From Pseudonocardia sp. (GTDB taxonomy: Bacteria; Actinomycetota; Actinomycetes; Mycobacteriales; Pseudonocardiaceae): DNA of 64,000 nucleotides. Shown in pieces: positions 33,938 through 42,581 of this stretch; positions within the stretch are counted from its first letter, which is position 1; every line of letters begins with the position of its first letter. Below the pieces are notes generated by a model. The model did not search any database. It saw only the letters and a program-made list of their open reading frames with translations, and had not been told where the DNA came from. The stretch spans positions 117,125-181,124 of the forward strand of contig NZ_JAJCYB010000120.1 of assembly GCF_029263155.1 (NCBI RefSeq), read 5' to 3'. A program made the translations under genes and the position numbers.

Positions 33938-34273
33938 ATGCCCCTGTTCAGGAAGCTGGCCACGCTGGCCACGGCCGCGGAGGCGGCGCGCCGGTACGCG
34001 AAGAGCAACCCCGACAAGGCGGGCAAGTACCTCGACCAGGCCGCCGCGTTCGTCGACAAGCAGACCAAGGGCAAGTACCGCTCCCAGATCGACGGTGTGG
34101 CGAAGAAGGCGAAGGGGGCGGCGGGTATCCCGACCGCTCCGGGACACGGCCCGGCCGGCAACGGGCACACGCCCGGCTACAACGGATCCGAGGCGCCCAC
34201 CCAGGCCTACCCGCAGCCCGGCACCTCGGGTTACCGCGCGCCCCAGCCCGGTCCGCGCGAGCACGGCGCCTGA
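33938..34273 (+). CDS. Rv0909-type antitoxin-family small protein
   Basis: 111 residues starting MPLFRKLATLATAAEAARRYAKSNPDKAGKYLDQAAAFVDKQTKGKYRSQIDGVAKKAKGA. The Lys-rich helical NPDKAGKYLDQAAAFVDKQTKGKY part matches the small actinobacterial family annotated as Rv0909-like antitoxins. No toxin gene is adjacent, so antitoxin activity is doubtful here. The C-terminal half is Pro/Gly/Tyr-rich and probably disordered. A ribosome site GGAGGAC precedes it. Confidence 0.78.
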   Translation: MPLFRKLATLATAAEAARRYAKSNPDKAGKYLDQAAAFVDKQTKGKYRSQIDGVAKKAKGAAGIPTAPGHGPAGNGHTPGYNGSEAPTQAYPQPGTSGYRAPQPGPREHGA

Positions 34274-34275
34274 GC

Positions 34276-34317
34276 GCGGAGCGGGTGCGGGCGCAGGCTC
34301 CCCCGCACCCGCTCCGC
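34276..34317 (+). terminator. 16-bp perfect hairpin after the small antitoxin-like gene
   Basis: GCGGAGCGGGTGCGGG (34276-34291) pairs without mismatch with CCCGCACCCGCTCCGC (34302-34317) across a 10-base loop, beginning 2 bases after the stop codon. No T tract follows. It should separate this gene from the dehydrogenase operon. Confidence 0.78.
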
Positions 34318-34458
34318 CGTGTCAGGATGGCGCGGCCCCGTCACGATGGCGGGGTAGGCCGGATCGCGCGGCGGCCCCCACCCCGGGCCGGCGGGCCCCG
34401 GTCGAGCCGACCCGCGCCCGCCACGAACCGGACGCGGGCCCCGAGCAGAGGAGCTCCC

Positions 34459-35649
34459 GTGTCCGTTCCGCACGACTGGACGCCACCGACGTCCGACGCG
34501 CCCGCTTCGCATCCCGGCCGTGACCATGTGATCGCCGGCCTGCGCGGCACCGACGACGGGGGGCCCGACCTCGTCCAGCTGCTGACGCCCGAGGGCGAGC
34601 GCGTCCCGGACCCCCGGTTCGACCGCTACGCCGCCGACGTCGACGTCGAGACGCTCAAGAATCTCTACCGCGACCTCGTGTTGGTGCGCAGGTTCGACCG
34701 GGAGGGCAACGCGCTGCAGCGCCAGGGCCAGCTCGGGATCTGGGTGCCGCTGCTGGGGCAGGAGGCCGCGCAGATCGGCGCGGGCCGGGCACTGCAGAAA
34801 CAGGACATGGCGTTCCCGTCCTACCGCGAGCACGGCGTGGCCTGGGCGCGTGGCATCGACCCGACCGACCTGCTCGGCATCTTCCGCGGCACCGACCACG
34901 GCAGCTGGGACCCGAAGGCGTTCGGCTTCCACCTCTACACGATCGTCATCGGCAACCAGTGCCTCAACGCCACCGGCTACGCGATGGGCCAGAAGTTCGA
35001 GGGCAGGGTCGGCGGCGACGACGGCGAGGCCACGATCTGCTTCTTCGGCGACGGCGCCACCAGCCAGGGTGACGTGCACGAGGGCTTCGTGTGGGCCGCC
35101 GTCTACGACGCTCCGGTCGTGTTCTACTGCCAGAACAACCAGTGGGCGATCTCCGAGCCCACCGAACGCCAGACCCGCGTGCCGCTCTACAAGCGCGCCC
35201 AGGGCTACGGCTTCGACGGCATCCGCGTGGACGGCAATGACGTCCTCGCGTGCCTCGCCGTCACCCGCTGGGCGCTGGAGGAGTGCCGCACCGGCAACGG
35301 CCCGGTCCTGGTCGAGGCGTTCACCTACCGGATGGACGCCCACACCACCTCCGACGACCCCAGCCGCTACCGGCTCGCCGACGAGCTGGAGCTGTGGAAG
35401 CTCAAGGACCCGATCGAGCGGGTGCGGGTGCACCTGGTGCGCGGCCACGGCGTCGAGCAGGCGTTCTTCGACCGGGTGGCGACCGAGGCCGACGAGCTGG
35501 CCACGCGGTTCCGCCAGTTCTGCGTCGACATGCCGCCACCACCTCCGGACCGGATGTTCTCGCAGGTGTACGCCGAGGGCTCGCCCACCGTCGACGCCCA
35601 GCGCGAGGCGTTCCTGGCCTACCACGCCTCGTTCGAGGGGGTCTCCTGA
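34459..35649 (+). CDS. 2-oxoacid (branched-chain/pyruvate) dehydrogenase E1 component, alpha subunit
   Basis: 396 residues from GTG 34459 after AGAGGAG. Thiamine diphosphate motif: FFGDGATSQGDVHEGFVWAAVYDAPVVFYCQNNQWAISEP (GDG...NN). LLGQEAAQIGAGRALQKQDMAFPSYREHGVAWARG is the active-site segment, and FTYRMDAHTTSDDPSRYRLADELE is the phospho-loop-like region. It decarboxylates a branched-chain 2-oxoacid or pyruvate and passes the acyl group to E2 lipoate. The stop overlaps the beta-subunit ATG (TGATG). Similarity to the mycobacterial BkdA favours a branched-chain substrate, but this is not certain. Confidence 0.92.
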   Translation: MSVPHDWTPPTSDAPASHPGRDHVIAGLRGTDDGGPDLVQLLTPEGERVPDPRFDRYAADVDVETLKNLYRDLVLVRRFDREGNALQRQGQLGIWVPLLGQEAAQIGAGRALQKQDMAFPSYREHGVAWARGIDPTDLLGIFRGTDHGSWDPKAFGFHLYTIVIGNQCLNATGYAMGQKFEGRVGGDDGEATICFFGDGATSQGDVHEGFVWAAVYDAPVVFYCQNNQWAISEPTERQTRVPLYKRAQGYGFDGIRVDGNDVLACLAVTRWALEECRTGNGPVLVEAFTYRMDAHTTSDDPSRYRLADELELWKLKDPIERVRVHLVRGHGVEQAFFDRVATEADELATRFRQFCVDMPPPPPDRMFSQVYAEGSPTVDAQREAFLAYHASFEGVS

Positions 35650-36623
35650 TGGCCGTGCTGACCATGGCGAAGGCGATCAACGACGGGCTGCGTGCCGCGA
35701 TGGAGCGCGACCCGAAGGTGCTCGTGATGGGCGAGGACGTCGGCAAGCTCGGCGGCGTCTTCCGCGTCACCGACGGGCTGCAGAAGGACTTCGGCGAGCA
35801 GCGCGTGCTCGACACCCCGCTTGCCGAGAGCGGCATCATCGGCACCGCGGTGGGCCTGGCGATCCGCGGGTTCCGGCCGGTGTGCGAGATCCAGTTCGAC
35901 GGGTTCGTGTTCCCCGGTTACGACCAGATCGTCTCCCAGCTCGCGAAGCTGCACTTCCGCTCGCAGGGGCGCGTACCCATGCCGGTGGTGGTGCGCATCC
36001 CGTTCGGCGGCGGCATCGGCGCGGTCGAGCACCACAGCGAGTCGCCCGAGGCGCTGTTCGCGCACGTCGCGGGGCTCAAGGTGGTCGCCTGTTCCAACCC
36101 GGTCGACGCCTACTGGATGATCCAGCAGGCCATCGCCAGCGACGACCCGGTGATCTTCTTCGAGCCGAAGCGGAGGTACTGGGAGAAGGCCGAGGTGGAC
36201 CTGTCCGCCACCCCCGCACCGCTGCACTCCTCCCGCGTAGCCCGGCCCGGCTCGTCGCTCACGCTCGCCGGCTACGGGCCGGTACTCAAGACCTGCCTGG
36301 AGGCGGCGACCGCGGCCGAGACCGACGGCCACGACATCGAGGTGATCGACCTGCGGACGCTGTCCCCGCTCGACCTGGACCCGGTGTTCGACTCGGTGCG
36401 GCGCACCGGGCGGCTCGTCGTGGTCGCGGAGGCGCCGTCGGAGACGTCGGTGGCCGCCGAGGTCTGCGCGCGCGTGCAGCAGGAGTGCTTCCACTCGCTG
36501 GAGGCGCCGGTGCTGCGGGTCACGGGGTTCGACACCCCCTACCCGCCGTCGAAGTGCGAGGAGGACTACCTCCCCGACCTCGACCGGGTGCTGGACGCCG
36601 TCGACCGTTCGATGGGCTGGTGA
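35649..36623 (+). CDS. 2-oxoacid dehydrogenase E1 component, beta subunit
   Basis: 324 residues. It opens MAVLTMAKAINDGLRAAMERDPKVLVMGEDVGKLGGVFRVTDGLQKDFG, then has RVLDTPLAESGIIGTAVGLAIRGFRPVCEIQFDGFVFPGYDQI and GGGIGAVEHHSESPEALFAHVAGLKV. The C-terminal domain has VIDLRTLSPLDLDPV and VTGFDTPYPPSKCEEDYLP. Together with the alpha subunit it forms the E1 tetramer, the beta subunit contributing the other half of the cofactor site. It is translationally coupled to the alpha gene. Confidence 0.93.
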   Translation: MAVLTMAKAINDGLRAAMERDPKVLVMGEDVGKLGGVFRVTDGLQKDFGEQRVLDTPLAESGIIGTAVGLAIRGFRPVCEIQFDGFVFPGYDQIVSQLAKLHFRSQGRVPMPVVVRIPFGGGIGAVEHHSESPEALFAHVAGLKVVACSNPVDAYWMIQQAIASDDPVIFFEPKRRYWEKAEVDLSATPAPLHSSRVARPGSSLTLAGYGPVLKTCLEAATAAETDGHDIEVIDLRTLSPLDLDPVFDSVRRTGRLVVVAEAPSETSVAAEVCARVQQECFHSLEAPVLRVTGFDTPYPPSKCEEDYLPDLDRVLDAVDRSMGW

Positions 36624-36629
36624 GCTCCC

Positions 36630-38018
36630 GTGCTGCGTGAGTTCGCGATGCCCGACGTCGGCGAGGGACTGACCGAGGCCGAGGTCGTGACGTGGAACGT
36701 GGCCGCGGGCGACGTCGTCACCGTCAACCAGATCCTGTGCGAGATCGAGACGGCCAAGGCCGCCGTCGAGCTGCCGAGCCCGTACGCGGGCACCGTCGGG
36801 AAGCTGCTGGTGGAACCCGGCCAGACCGTCACCGTCGGTTCCCCGATCATCAGCATCGAGACGGCCGAAGCCGCTCCCGCCCCCGAGCCGGTGGACGAGG
36901 AGGAGGGCGCGAAGATCGGCGAGCCGGGCAAGGACGGGCGCATCGCCAACCTCGTCGGCTACGGACCCCGGCCCGGCTCGGTCACCCGCCGCCCCCGCCG
37001 CGGAGCGGCGTCCCCGGCCGCCCCCGCGCCCACCCCCGCCGAGCCCGTCCCCGCCGCGCCTGCCCCCGCCGCGCCCGCCGCCCCGTCACAGCCGCAGCGG
37101 GAGCCCACGGCCGTCGGGAGCACGGTGCCGCTCGCCAAGCCGCCGGTGCGCAAGCTCGCTCGCGACCTCGGGGTGGACCTGCGCGCCGTCACACCGTCCG
37201 GCGCGGGCGGGGTGATCACGCGCGAGGACGTGCAGGCGCACGCCGCGGCCCCGCCGGAGTTGCAGGATGGCCACCTTCCCGCAGCCGGCTTGCGTGAAGG
37301 TGGCCATGCTGCAACCGGGTCGGGGGTGCGTCGCGAGCCGATCCGGGGCGTCCGCAAGCACACCGCCGCGGCGATGGTGTCCAGCGCGTTCACCGCGCCG
37401 CACGTCACCGAGTTCCTCGCCGTCGACGTCACCGAGACGATGGCCCTGCGCGACCGGCTCCGGGCCACGCGCGAGTACACCGACGTCAAGCTGACACCGC
37501 TGGCGTTCGTGGCGAAGGCGGTGTGCCTCGCCGCGCGGCGCACGCCGTCGGTCAACGCGCACTGGGACGAGGCCGCGGGCGAGATCGTCTTCTACGACCG
37601 TATGCAGCTGGGGATCGCCGCCGCGACGCCGCGCGGGCTGATCGTCCCCAACATCCGCGACGCCGACCTGCTCACCCTTCACGACCTGGCCGCCGCGCTC
37701 GGCGAGCTGACGGCCACGGCACGGGCAGGGAGGACGCCGCCCGCGGACATGGCGGGCGGCACGTTCACGATCACCAACGTGGGTGTGTTCGGGGTCGACA
37801 CCGGCACACCGATCCTCAACCCCGGCGAGGCCGGCATCCTGGCCGTCGGCGCGATCAAGCCGACACCATGGGTGGTCGACGGCGAGCTGGCGGTGCGCAC
37901 GGTGTGCCAGCTGGCTCTGTCGTTCGACCACCGCCTCGTCGACGGCGAGCAGGGGTCGCGCTTCCTCGCCGACGTCGGGGCGCTGCTCACCGACCCGGGG
38001 CTGGCCCTCACCTGGTAG
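36630..38018 (+). CDS. Dihydrolipoamide acyltransferase (E2)
   Basis: 462 residues. The lipoyl domain (1-76) has the lipoylated Lys42 in CEIETAKAAVE. A Pro/Ala linker (about 115-155) precedes the E1/E3-binding domain (KPPVRKLARDLGVDLRAVTPSGAGGVITREDVQAH, about 169-205). A second linker contains the palindrome-coded stretch at 37259-37315. The catalytic domain starts near RREPIRGVRKHTAAAMVSSAFTAPHV and ends LSFDHRLVDGEQGSRFLADV with the His of the transacylase site. Only one lipoyl domain is present. The 3' end overlaps the convergent hemerythrin gene by 11 bases. Confidence 0.93.
   Translation: MLREFAMPDVGEGLTEAEVVTWNVAAGDVVTVNQILCEIETAKAAVELPSPYAGTVGKLLVEPGQTVTVGSPIISIETAEAAPAPEPVDEEEGAKIGEPGKDGRIANLVGYGPRPGSVTRRPRRGAASPAAPAPTPAEPVPAAPAPAAPAAPSQPQREPTAVGSTVPLAKPPVRKLARDLGVDLRAVTPSGAGGVITREDVQAHAAAPPELQDGHLPAAGLREGGHAATGSGVRREPIRGVRKHTAAAMVSSAFTAPHVTEFLAVDVTETMALRDRLRATREYTDVKLTPLAFVAKAVCLAARRTPSVNAHWDEAAGEIVFYDRMQLGIAAATPRGLIVPNIRDADLLTLHDLAAALGELTATARAGRTPPADMAGGTFTITNVGVFGVDTGTPILNPGEAGILAVGAIKPTPWVVDGELAVRTVCQLALSFDHRLVDGEQGSRFLADVGALLTDPGLALTW
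37259..37315. repeat. 57-bp near-perfect palindrome inside the E2 gene
   Basis: GTTGCAGGATGGCCACCTTC (37259-37278) pairs with the complement at 37296-37315 in 19 of 20 positions. The 17-base centre, CCGCAGCCGGCTTGCGT, has its own short stem (CGCA/TGCG). The element is 19 codons long and encodes the linker beginning LQDGHLPAAGLREGG in frame, without breaking the gene. It looks like a mobile intergenic palindrome that landed in a tolerant linker. Confidence 0.85.
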
Positions 38019-38697
38019 TGGGTCCCCCGCCGGCGGGCAGCGCGGCGAGCAGGCGCCGGTACCGCGGGCCGAGCACGAGGTCGTGCAGCACGCGGATGGG
38101 CGCCGGCAGCTGCTCGCGCAGGGACGCGACGCGGTCGGGCTCGGAGTAGGCCAGGAACATCGGCAGGAGCACCGCGGTGTCGCGGGAGCCGCCCTGCTTC
38201 GCCAGGGCGGCCTCCAGCGCCGCCCAGTCGCCGGCGGGGATGCGGTGCCGCATCACGGGCAGCAGGAGGTCCTCCTCCGCGGCGAGGTGGCGGCGCAGGT
38301 AGGTGTCCAGGCGGGACAGGGCGGCGGCGAGCTGCGCGGCGGCGGGCGTGAACTCCGGCTCGGCCAGGGCGCCGAGACCCTCCAGCCCGGCGGTGACGTC
38401 GGCGAGGTCGGCGTCGAGCGGCGCGTGCTCGGCCTCCAGGCGCCGCACCTGGGCGGCGACCTCGGGCGCGGTGGCGAGCACGCGCGGCCACAGCTCGGTG
38501 TCCTCGGCGGTGTGGTGGTGGTGCAGGGCCCGCGAGAACACGGCCCACCATCGGACGAGGGCGCGGGCGCCGCGGCGGTCGCCGGGACGCAGGGCGCGGA
38601 CATGGCGGGCCGCTTCCGGGACGACGGCGCGGATCTGGTCGTGCATGAGCAGGAAGCCCCGGACGTCGTTGCCGGCGGCGGGGTCGATGGTGGTCAT
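38008..38697 (-). CDS. Hemerythrin HHE domain protein
   Basis: 229 residues from ATG 38697. The iron-binding His/Glu pattern is visible: LMHDQIRAVVPEAARHV, RALHHHHTAEDTELWPRVL, EAEHAPLDADLADV, and RHLAAEEDLLLPVMRHRIP. It is an all-helical bundle binding a di-iron centre, often for oxygen or nitric oxide sensing or storage. The chromosome encodes its own NOS, but about 18 kb away, so a link is speculative. It is divergent from the small GNAT-like gene with 96 bases between. Confidence 0.88.
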   Translation of the reverse strand: MTTIDPAAGNDVRGFLLMHDQIRAVVPEAARHVRALRPGDRRGARALVRWWAVFSRALHHHHTAEDTELWPRVLATAPEVAAQVRRLEAEHAPLDADLADVTAGLEGLGALAEPEFTPAAAQLAAALSRLDTYLRRHLAAEEDLLLPVMRHRIPAGDWAALEAALAKQGGSRDTAVLLPMFLAYSEPDRVASLREQLPAPIRVLHDLVLGPRYRRLLAALPAGGGPTTR

Positions 38698-38746
38698 GGC
38701 GCAGAGCGTGCGGGCGGGCGCTTGCCGACGGCTGCACGCGCCGGCG

Positions 38747-38775
38747 CAGGTACGCCTCAAGTCGGCCACAAGTCG
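38747..38775 (+). promoter_or_regulatory. 11-bp-spaced direct repeats, probable BTAD-regulator box
   Basis: CAGGTACG (38747), CAAGTCGG (38758) and CAAGTCGC (38769) begin exactly 11 bp apart, about one helical turn. SARP-type OmpR-fold domains bind heptamer direct repeats with this spacing. The last copy ends 18 bases before the start of the GNAT-like gene that leads into the BTAD regulator gene. A second pair lies at 42466 and 42488. Confidence 0.68.
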
Positions 38776-38793
38776 CCCGGGCACACTGTCCTC

Positions 38794-39150
38794 ATGACCG
38801 CGGCCGAGTCGCACCTCATGCGGCGCAGCCCGCGGCAGGGCCGCGGGCCGGGCGGGATGGTCGTGTACACGCTGGAGGATGTCGCAGGGCCCGCCGGCGA
38901 GGACCCGAAGGCGGTGATCGAGGTGCGCCGGGTGGGCGACGTCGCCACGGTCGTCGGTGGCGGTGTACCGCAGCGGCACCGTGGCCAGGGGTTCGGCCGG
39001 CGACTCGCACGGCAGGTGACGGCGGCGGTGCGGGCGGAGGGCTGCCGGATCGCGCGGATCGCCGATCCGGGGACCGACCAGGGCCGTCGCATGCTCGTCG
39101 ACCTGGGCTACGCCCGGCTCGACGCCGACACGTGGGAGCTCGTGCTCTAG
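38794..39150 (+). CDS. Small GNAT-like acetyltransferase
   Basis: 118 residues. VAVPQRHRGQGFGRRLARQVTAAVRAEGCR-type sequence (residues about 57-86) resembles the acetyl-CoA binding QRHRGQGFGRR loop of GNAT proteins, followed by GTDQGRRMLVDLGYARLDADTWELV. The N-terminal substrate part is short, so it may be a minimal or degraded member. Its start is 18 bases after the repeat box, and it ends 15 bases before the BTAD regulator gene, suggesting one transcript. Confidence 0.72.
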   Translation: MTAAESHLMRRSPRQGRGPGGMVVYTLEDVAGPAGEDPKAVIEVRRVGDVATVVGGGVPQRHRGQGFGRRLARQVTAAVRAEGCRIARIADPGTDQGRRMLVDLGYARLDADTWELVL

Positions 39151-39165
39151 ATCGAGGTCCTGCGC

Positions 39166-42100
39166 GTGCCTAGTGTTCTGTGGGTGCAGTTCCGCGTCCT
39201 GGGGCCGCTGGAGGTCGCCACGGCCGACGGCAGGCCGATCGATCCCGGTAGCCCGAAGCTGCGGTCGTTGCTCACGCTGCTGCTCGCCGACCACGGCCGG
39301 GTCGTCCCGCTCGACCGCATCAACGAGACGCTGTGGGCCGCCGAGCCGCCCGCCACTGCGACGGGCACCCTGCAGTCCTACGTCTCCCAGCTGCGCCGGT
39401 TGATCGAGCCCGACCGAGCCCCGCGCGCTGCCCCGACCCGGCTGCTGACCCGGCCACCCGGCTACCTGATCGCCGTCGAGGCCGACGAGCTGGACGTCTC
39501 GCGTTTCGAGGCCCTGCTGGCCGACGGTCAGCGGCTGCTCGCCACCGGCCGGCACCGGGAGGCCGAGGACGTACTGCTCGCGGCGCTGGACCTGTGGCGC
39601 GGGGAGCCCTACGCCGATCTCGGGGACGGCGGCGCGGCGGTGCACGCCGACCGGGCCCGGCTCGCGGAGTTGCGGGCCGTCGCGGTGGAACGGCACGTCG
39701 AGGCGATGTTGGGCGCGGGACGGCCCGACGACGCGGTCGCCGAGCTGGAGCGCCTGGTGGCCGTACACCCCCTGCGGGAACGGCTGTGGGGTTCGTTGAT
39801 GCTGGCGCTCTACCGCACCGGACGGCAGGCCGACGCGCTGGCGGCGTTCGGCAGCTGCCGCGAGCTGCTGCGCGAGGAGCTGGGTATCGATCCCGGCCCG
39901 GAACTGCGCCGGCTGGAGCAGGCGATCCTCACCCAGGACCCCACCGTGGAGGGGCCGCGCGCCCCGGTCGCCCCCTCGGGTGCCCACCCCGCGCCGTCCG
40001 GGACGGCCGCGACGGGTGGCGGGTTCGTCGGCCGCCGGGCCGAGCTGTCCACCCTCGCCGCCCGGTTGTCCGCCGCGGAGGCCGGAGCCGGGGCGGTGGT
40101 GCTGGTCGGCGGGGAGGCGGGCATCGGCAAGACCCGGCTCGCCGAGGAGGTCGCCGCGGTGGCGACGCAACGCGGGATCCGGGTGGCGTGGAGCAGGTGC
40201 GCCGACGAGGCGGCCGCACCCGCGCTGTGGCCGTGGACGCAGGTGCTGCGTGCGCTGGGCTCCGAGGTCGGGACCCAGCCGCCCCTGGGCACCGCCGGCG
40301 ATTCGGACGCCCGCCGGACCGAGCTGTTCGAGCAGATCAGCGGGGCGCTCGTCACCGCGGCCGCGAGCGGGCCGCTGCTCGTCGTCCTCGACGACCTGCA
40401 CGGCGCGGATCCCCTGTCGCTGCACCTGCTGCGCTTCCTGGTCGGCCGGATCGGCGCGGTCCCGGTGCTCGTGATCGCCACGTTGCGCGAGTCGGCCGAG
40501 GAACGCACCGACGCTCTGGTGCACACGCTCGCCGACCTCGCCCGGGAGCGTGCGGTCACCCGGGTCGCCCTCGACGGGTTGCACGCCGCGGAGGTCCAGG
40601 AGCTGCTGGCGGCGCGGGGGCTGCCGGACCCCACACTGGCAGACGAGCTGCGGGTGCGGACCGAGGGCAACCCGTTCTTCCTGGTGGAGCTGATCGAGCT
40701 GCTGCGCAGCGAGCGCCGCCTCGACGCCCGCCCGGGGACGGCCGACATCCCGGCCTCGGTCCGCGACGTGCTGGAGCGTCGGCTGGGCCGGCTGCCCGCC
40801 GACACCCGGGCGCTGCTCACCCTCGCCGCGGTCGTCGGCCGCGAGTTCCCGCTCGACGTGCTCGAGGCCGCGGCGGAGGTCGACGGGGAGCAGATCGTCG
40901 GGCTGCTGGAGGCGGCCGTCATCACCGGGGTGGTGCTGGAGCAGGGCACGGGTTGGGCGTGGCGGTTCAGTCACGACCTCGTGCGCGAGACCATCGTCGC
41001 CGGGCTCACCCGCTCGCAGCGGGCCCGGATGCACCGCCAGATCGCCCACGCTCTCGAGGGCCTGCCCGGCGCGGCCCGCCTGGACGCTCTGGCCCACCAT
41101 TCCTACCTGGCCGGGCCGTTCGCCGGCCCCGGCACGGCCCTGCGGCACGCCGTGGCCGCCGCCGGGTCCGCCCGCCAGCGTTTCGCGTTCGCCACCGCGG
41201 CCGAGCACGGCGCCCGTGCCGTCGAGCTGGCGGACGGCCAGGACACCGCGCGCACCCAGGAGCTGCTGGTCGCTCTGGGCCGCGACCGGCGGGCCGCCGG
41301 TGACCTGGTCGGTGCGCAGGCCGCGCTGTCGCAGGCCATCGAGCTGGCCCGGGAGCTCGGCGACCCCGACCGGGCCGCCGAGGCGGCAGGCGTGTTCGGC
41401 GGGGTCGCGCTGTGGAACTGGCGGCCCTACGGCACGAGCGACGAGGTCGTGATCGAGCGTCTCGACGAGCTGCTCACCGCGACCGACGGGCAGCGGTCGC
41501 CGCGCCGTCGCGCCGAGCTGCTGGGCACGCTGGCCTGCGAGCTCTGCTACACCGGGCGGCGCCCGGAGGGGATGGAGGCGGCTCGGGAGGCCGCGCGGAT
41601 CGCGCGCCGCATCGACGACGTCCCGCTGCTCGGCCGGGTCCTGAACAACGCCTACCTCGCCGGCTGGGTGCCGGGCGGAGAGCCCGAACGGCGAGCGCTG
41701 CTCGACGAGTCCCTCGCGCTGGCCGGGCTGCCCGCGCACACCGAGGCGGTGGCCCGGCTGCACCGCGGCGCGCTGGCGATGCGGTTCGCCGAGCTCGAAC
41801 TCTCGCGCGCCGACCTCGCTCGGGCCCGACGGCTGGTCACCGACCTGGGACTCGCCGAGCTGCGCGCGCAGGTCAGCTACCAGGAGGCCGGGCACGCCAC
41901 CCTGCACGGGGACTGGGACCTCGCCGACCGGCACGCCGACGAGGCGTTCGCGCTCCAGCAGCAGACCGGCCTGTGGGGCGCCCGGTGGTGTCGGCTCGTG
42001 CAGCGGATGACCGTGCGTCGCGGCCGGGGCCGGCTCGACGAGGTCGTGTCCGAACTCGTGGACGGCACCGTCGGTGACTTCGCGGGGCTGCGGCCGATCG

Positions 42101-42480
42101 CGGTGCTCGCGCTCGCCGAGTCCGGGGACCTCCCCGCGGCGCGCCGGCTGCTGGAGCGCTCGGAGGTGATCCTGCCGGTCGACTGGAGCACCGACTTCCT
42201 GCTCTGCGCATGGGGCGAGGTGGCCGCGGCCCTCGGCTCCCCCGATCCCGCCGCGCTCTACCGCGACCTGCTGCCGCAGGCCGACGAGCTGGTCGTGGCC
42301 GGCACGGCGAACGCCAGGGGGGGTTCGGTGCCCGGCGTGCGGGCACGCCTCGCCGCGCGGCGAGGCGACGTCGCGGCCGCACGTGCCCACCTCGCGGACG
42401 CGATCCGGATCGACACCGCGCTGGGTGCCCGGCCGTGGGCCGAGCGGGCCCGGGCCGCCCTGGCCCAAGTCGACGGGTAG
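39166..42480 (+). CDS. Large BTAD/AAA transcription regulator (SARP-like)
   Basis: 1104 residues. The N-terminal OmpR-type winged helix (about 5-100) has FRVLGPLEVATADGRPIDPGSPKLRSLLTLLLADHGRVVPLDRINETLWAAEPPATATGTLQSYVSQLRRLIE. A BTAD helical domain follows (about 105-250, ending LREELGIDPGPELRRLEQAIL). The ATPase domain has Walker A LVGGEAGIGKTRLAEEVAAV near residue 313 and Walker B LLVVLDDLHGADPLSLHLLRFL near 404. The C-terminal half is TPR-like helices. Such proteins activate nearby biosynthetic or oxidase genes. GTG 39166 is used; GTG 39184 is equally possible. Confidence 0.9.
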   Translation: MPSVLWVQFRVLGPLEVATADGRPIDPGSPKLRSLLTLLLADHGRVVPLDRINETLWAAEPPATATGTLQSYVSQLRRLIEPDRAPRAAPTRLLTRPPGYLIAVEADELDVSRFEALLADGQRLLATGRHREAEDVLLAALDLWRGEPYADLGDGGAAVHADRARLAELRAVAVERHVEAMLGAGRPDDAVAELERLVAVHPLRERLWGSLMLALYRTGRQADALAAFGSCRELLREELGIDPGPELRRLEQAILTQDPTVEGPRAPVAPSGAHPAPSGTAATGGGFVGRRAELSTLAARLSAAEAGAGAVVLVGGEAGIGKTRLAEEVAAVATQRGIRVAWSRCADEAAAPALWPWTQVLRALGSEVGTQPPLGTAGDSDARRTELFEQISGALVTAAASGPLLVVLDDLHGADPLSLHLLRFLVGRIGAVPVLVIATLRESAEERTDALVHTLADLARERAVTRVALDGLHAAEVQELLAARGLPDPTLADELRVRTEGNPFFLVELIELLRSERRLDARPGTADIPASVRDVLERRLGRLPADTRALLTLAAVVGREFPLDVLEAAAEVDGEQIVGLLEAAVITGVVLEQGTGWAWRFSHDLVRETIVAGLTRSQRARMHRQIAHALEGLPGAARLDALAHHSYLAGPFAGPGTALRHAVAAAGSARQRFAFATAAEHGARAVELADGQDTARTQELLVALGRDRRAAGDLVGAQAALSQAIELARELGDPDRAAEAAGVFGGVALWNWRPYGTSDEVVIERLDELLTATDGQRSPRRRAELLGTLACELCYTGRRPEGMEAAREAARIARRIDDVPLLGRVLNNAYLAGWVPGGEPERRALLDESLALAGLPAHTEAVARLHRGALAMRFAELELSRADLARARRLVTDLGLAELRAQVSYQEAGHATLHGDWDLADRHADEAFALQQQTGLWGARWCRLVQRMTVRRGRGRLDEVVSELVDGTVGDFAGLRPIAVLALAESGDLPAARRLLERSEVILPVDWSTDFLLCAWGEVAAALGSPDPAALYRDLLPQADELVVAGTANARGGSVPGVRARLAARRGDVAAARAHLADAIRIDTALGARPWAERARAALAQVDG

Positions 42481-42494
42481 CGGGACCCAAGTCG
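42466..42494 (+). promoter_or_regulatory. CAAGTCG direct repeats, 22 bp apart
   Basis: CAAGTCG occurs at 42466-42472, in the last codons of the regulator gene, and again at 42488-42494. The starts are 22 bp apart, twice the 11-bp spacing seen at 38758-38775. The second copy is 88 bases before the FAD oxidoreductase start, so this is a likely binding site of the BTAD regulator on its downstream neighbour. Confidence 0.65.
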
Positions 42495-42581
42495 GCGCCA
42501 GCGCCGCGCAAGCAGGTCCCCGCACCGTGGTCCCGCCACGGCGGCCCGACCCGGGCCGCCCCCGATTCCCGGAGACCCGAG

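Noticed and set aside
33938..34273. Toxin-antitoxin operon around the Rv0909-like protein
   Set aside because: No toxin gene accompanies it, and a strong hairpin follows the stop codon directly.
38008..42525. A 1505-codon open frame on the minus strand opposite the BTAD regulator
   Set aside because: It is a GC-rich antisense shadow: its sequence is Arg/Gly/Pro-rich with no motif, while the plus frame has a complete winged helix, BTAD and ATPase. Only the 38008-38697 hemerythrin part is real.
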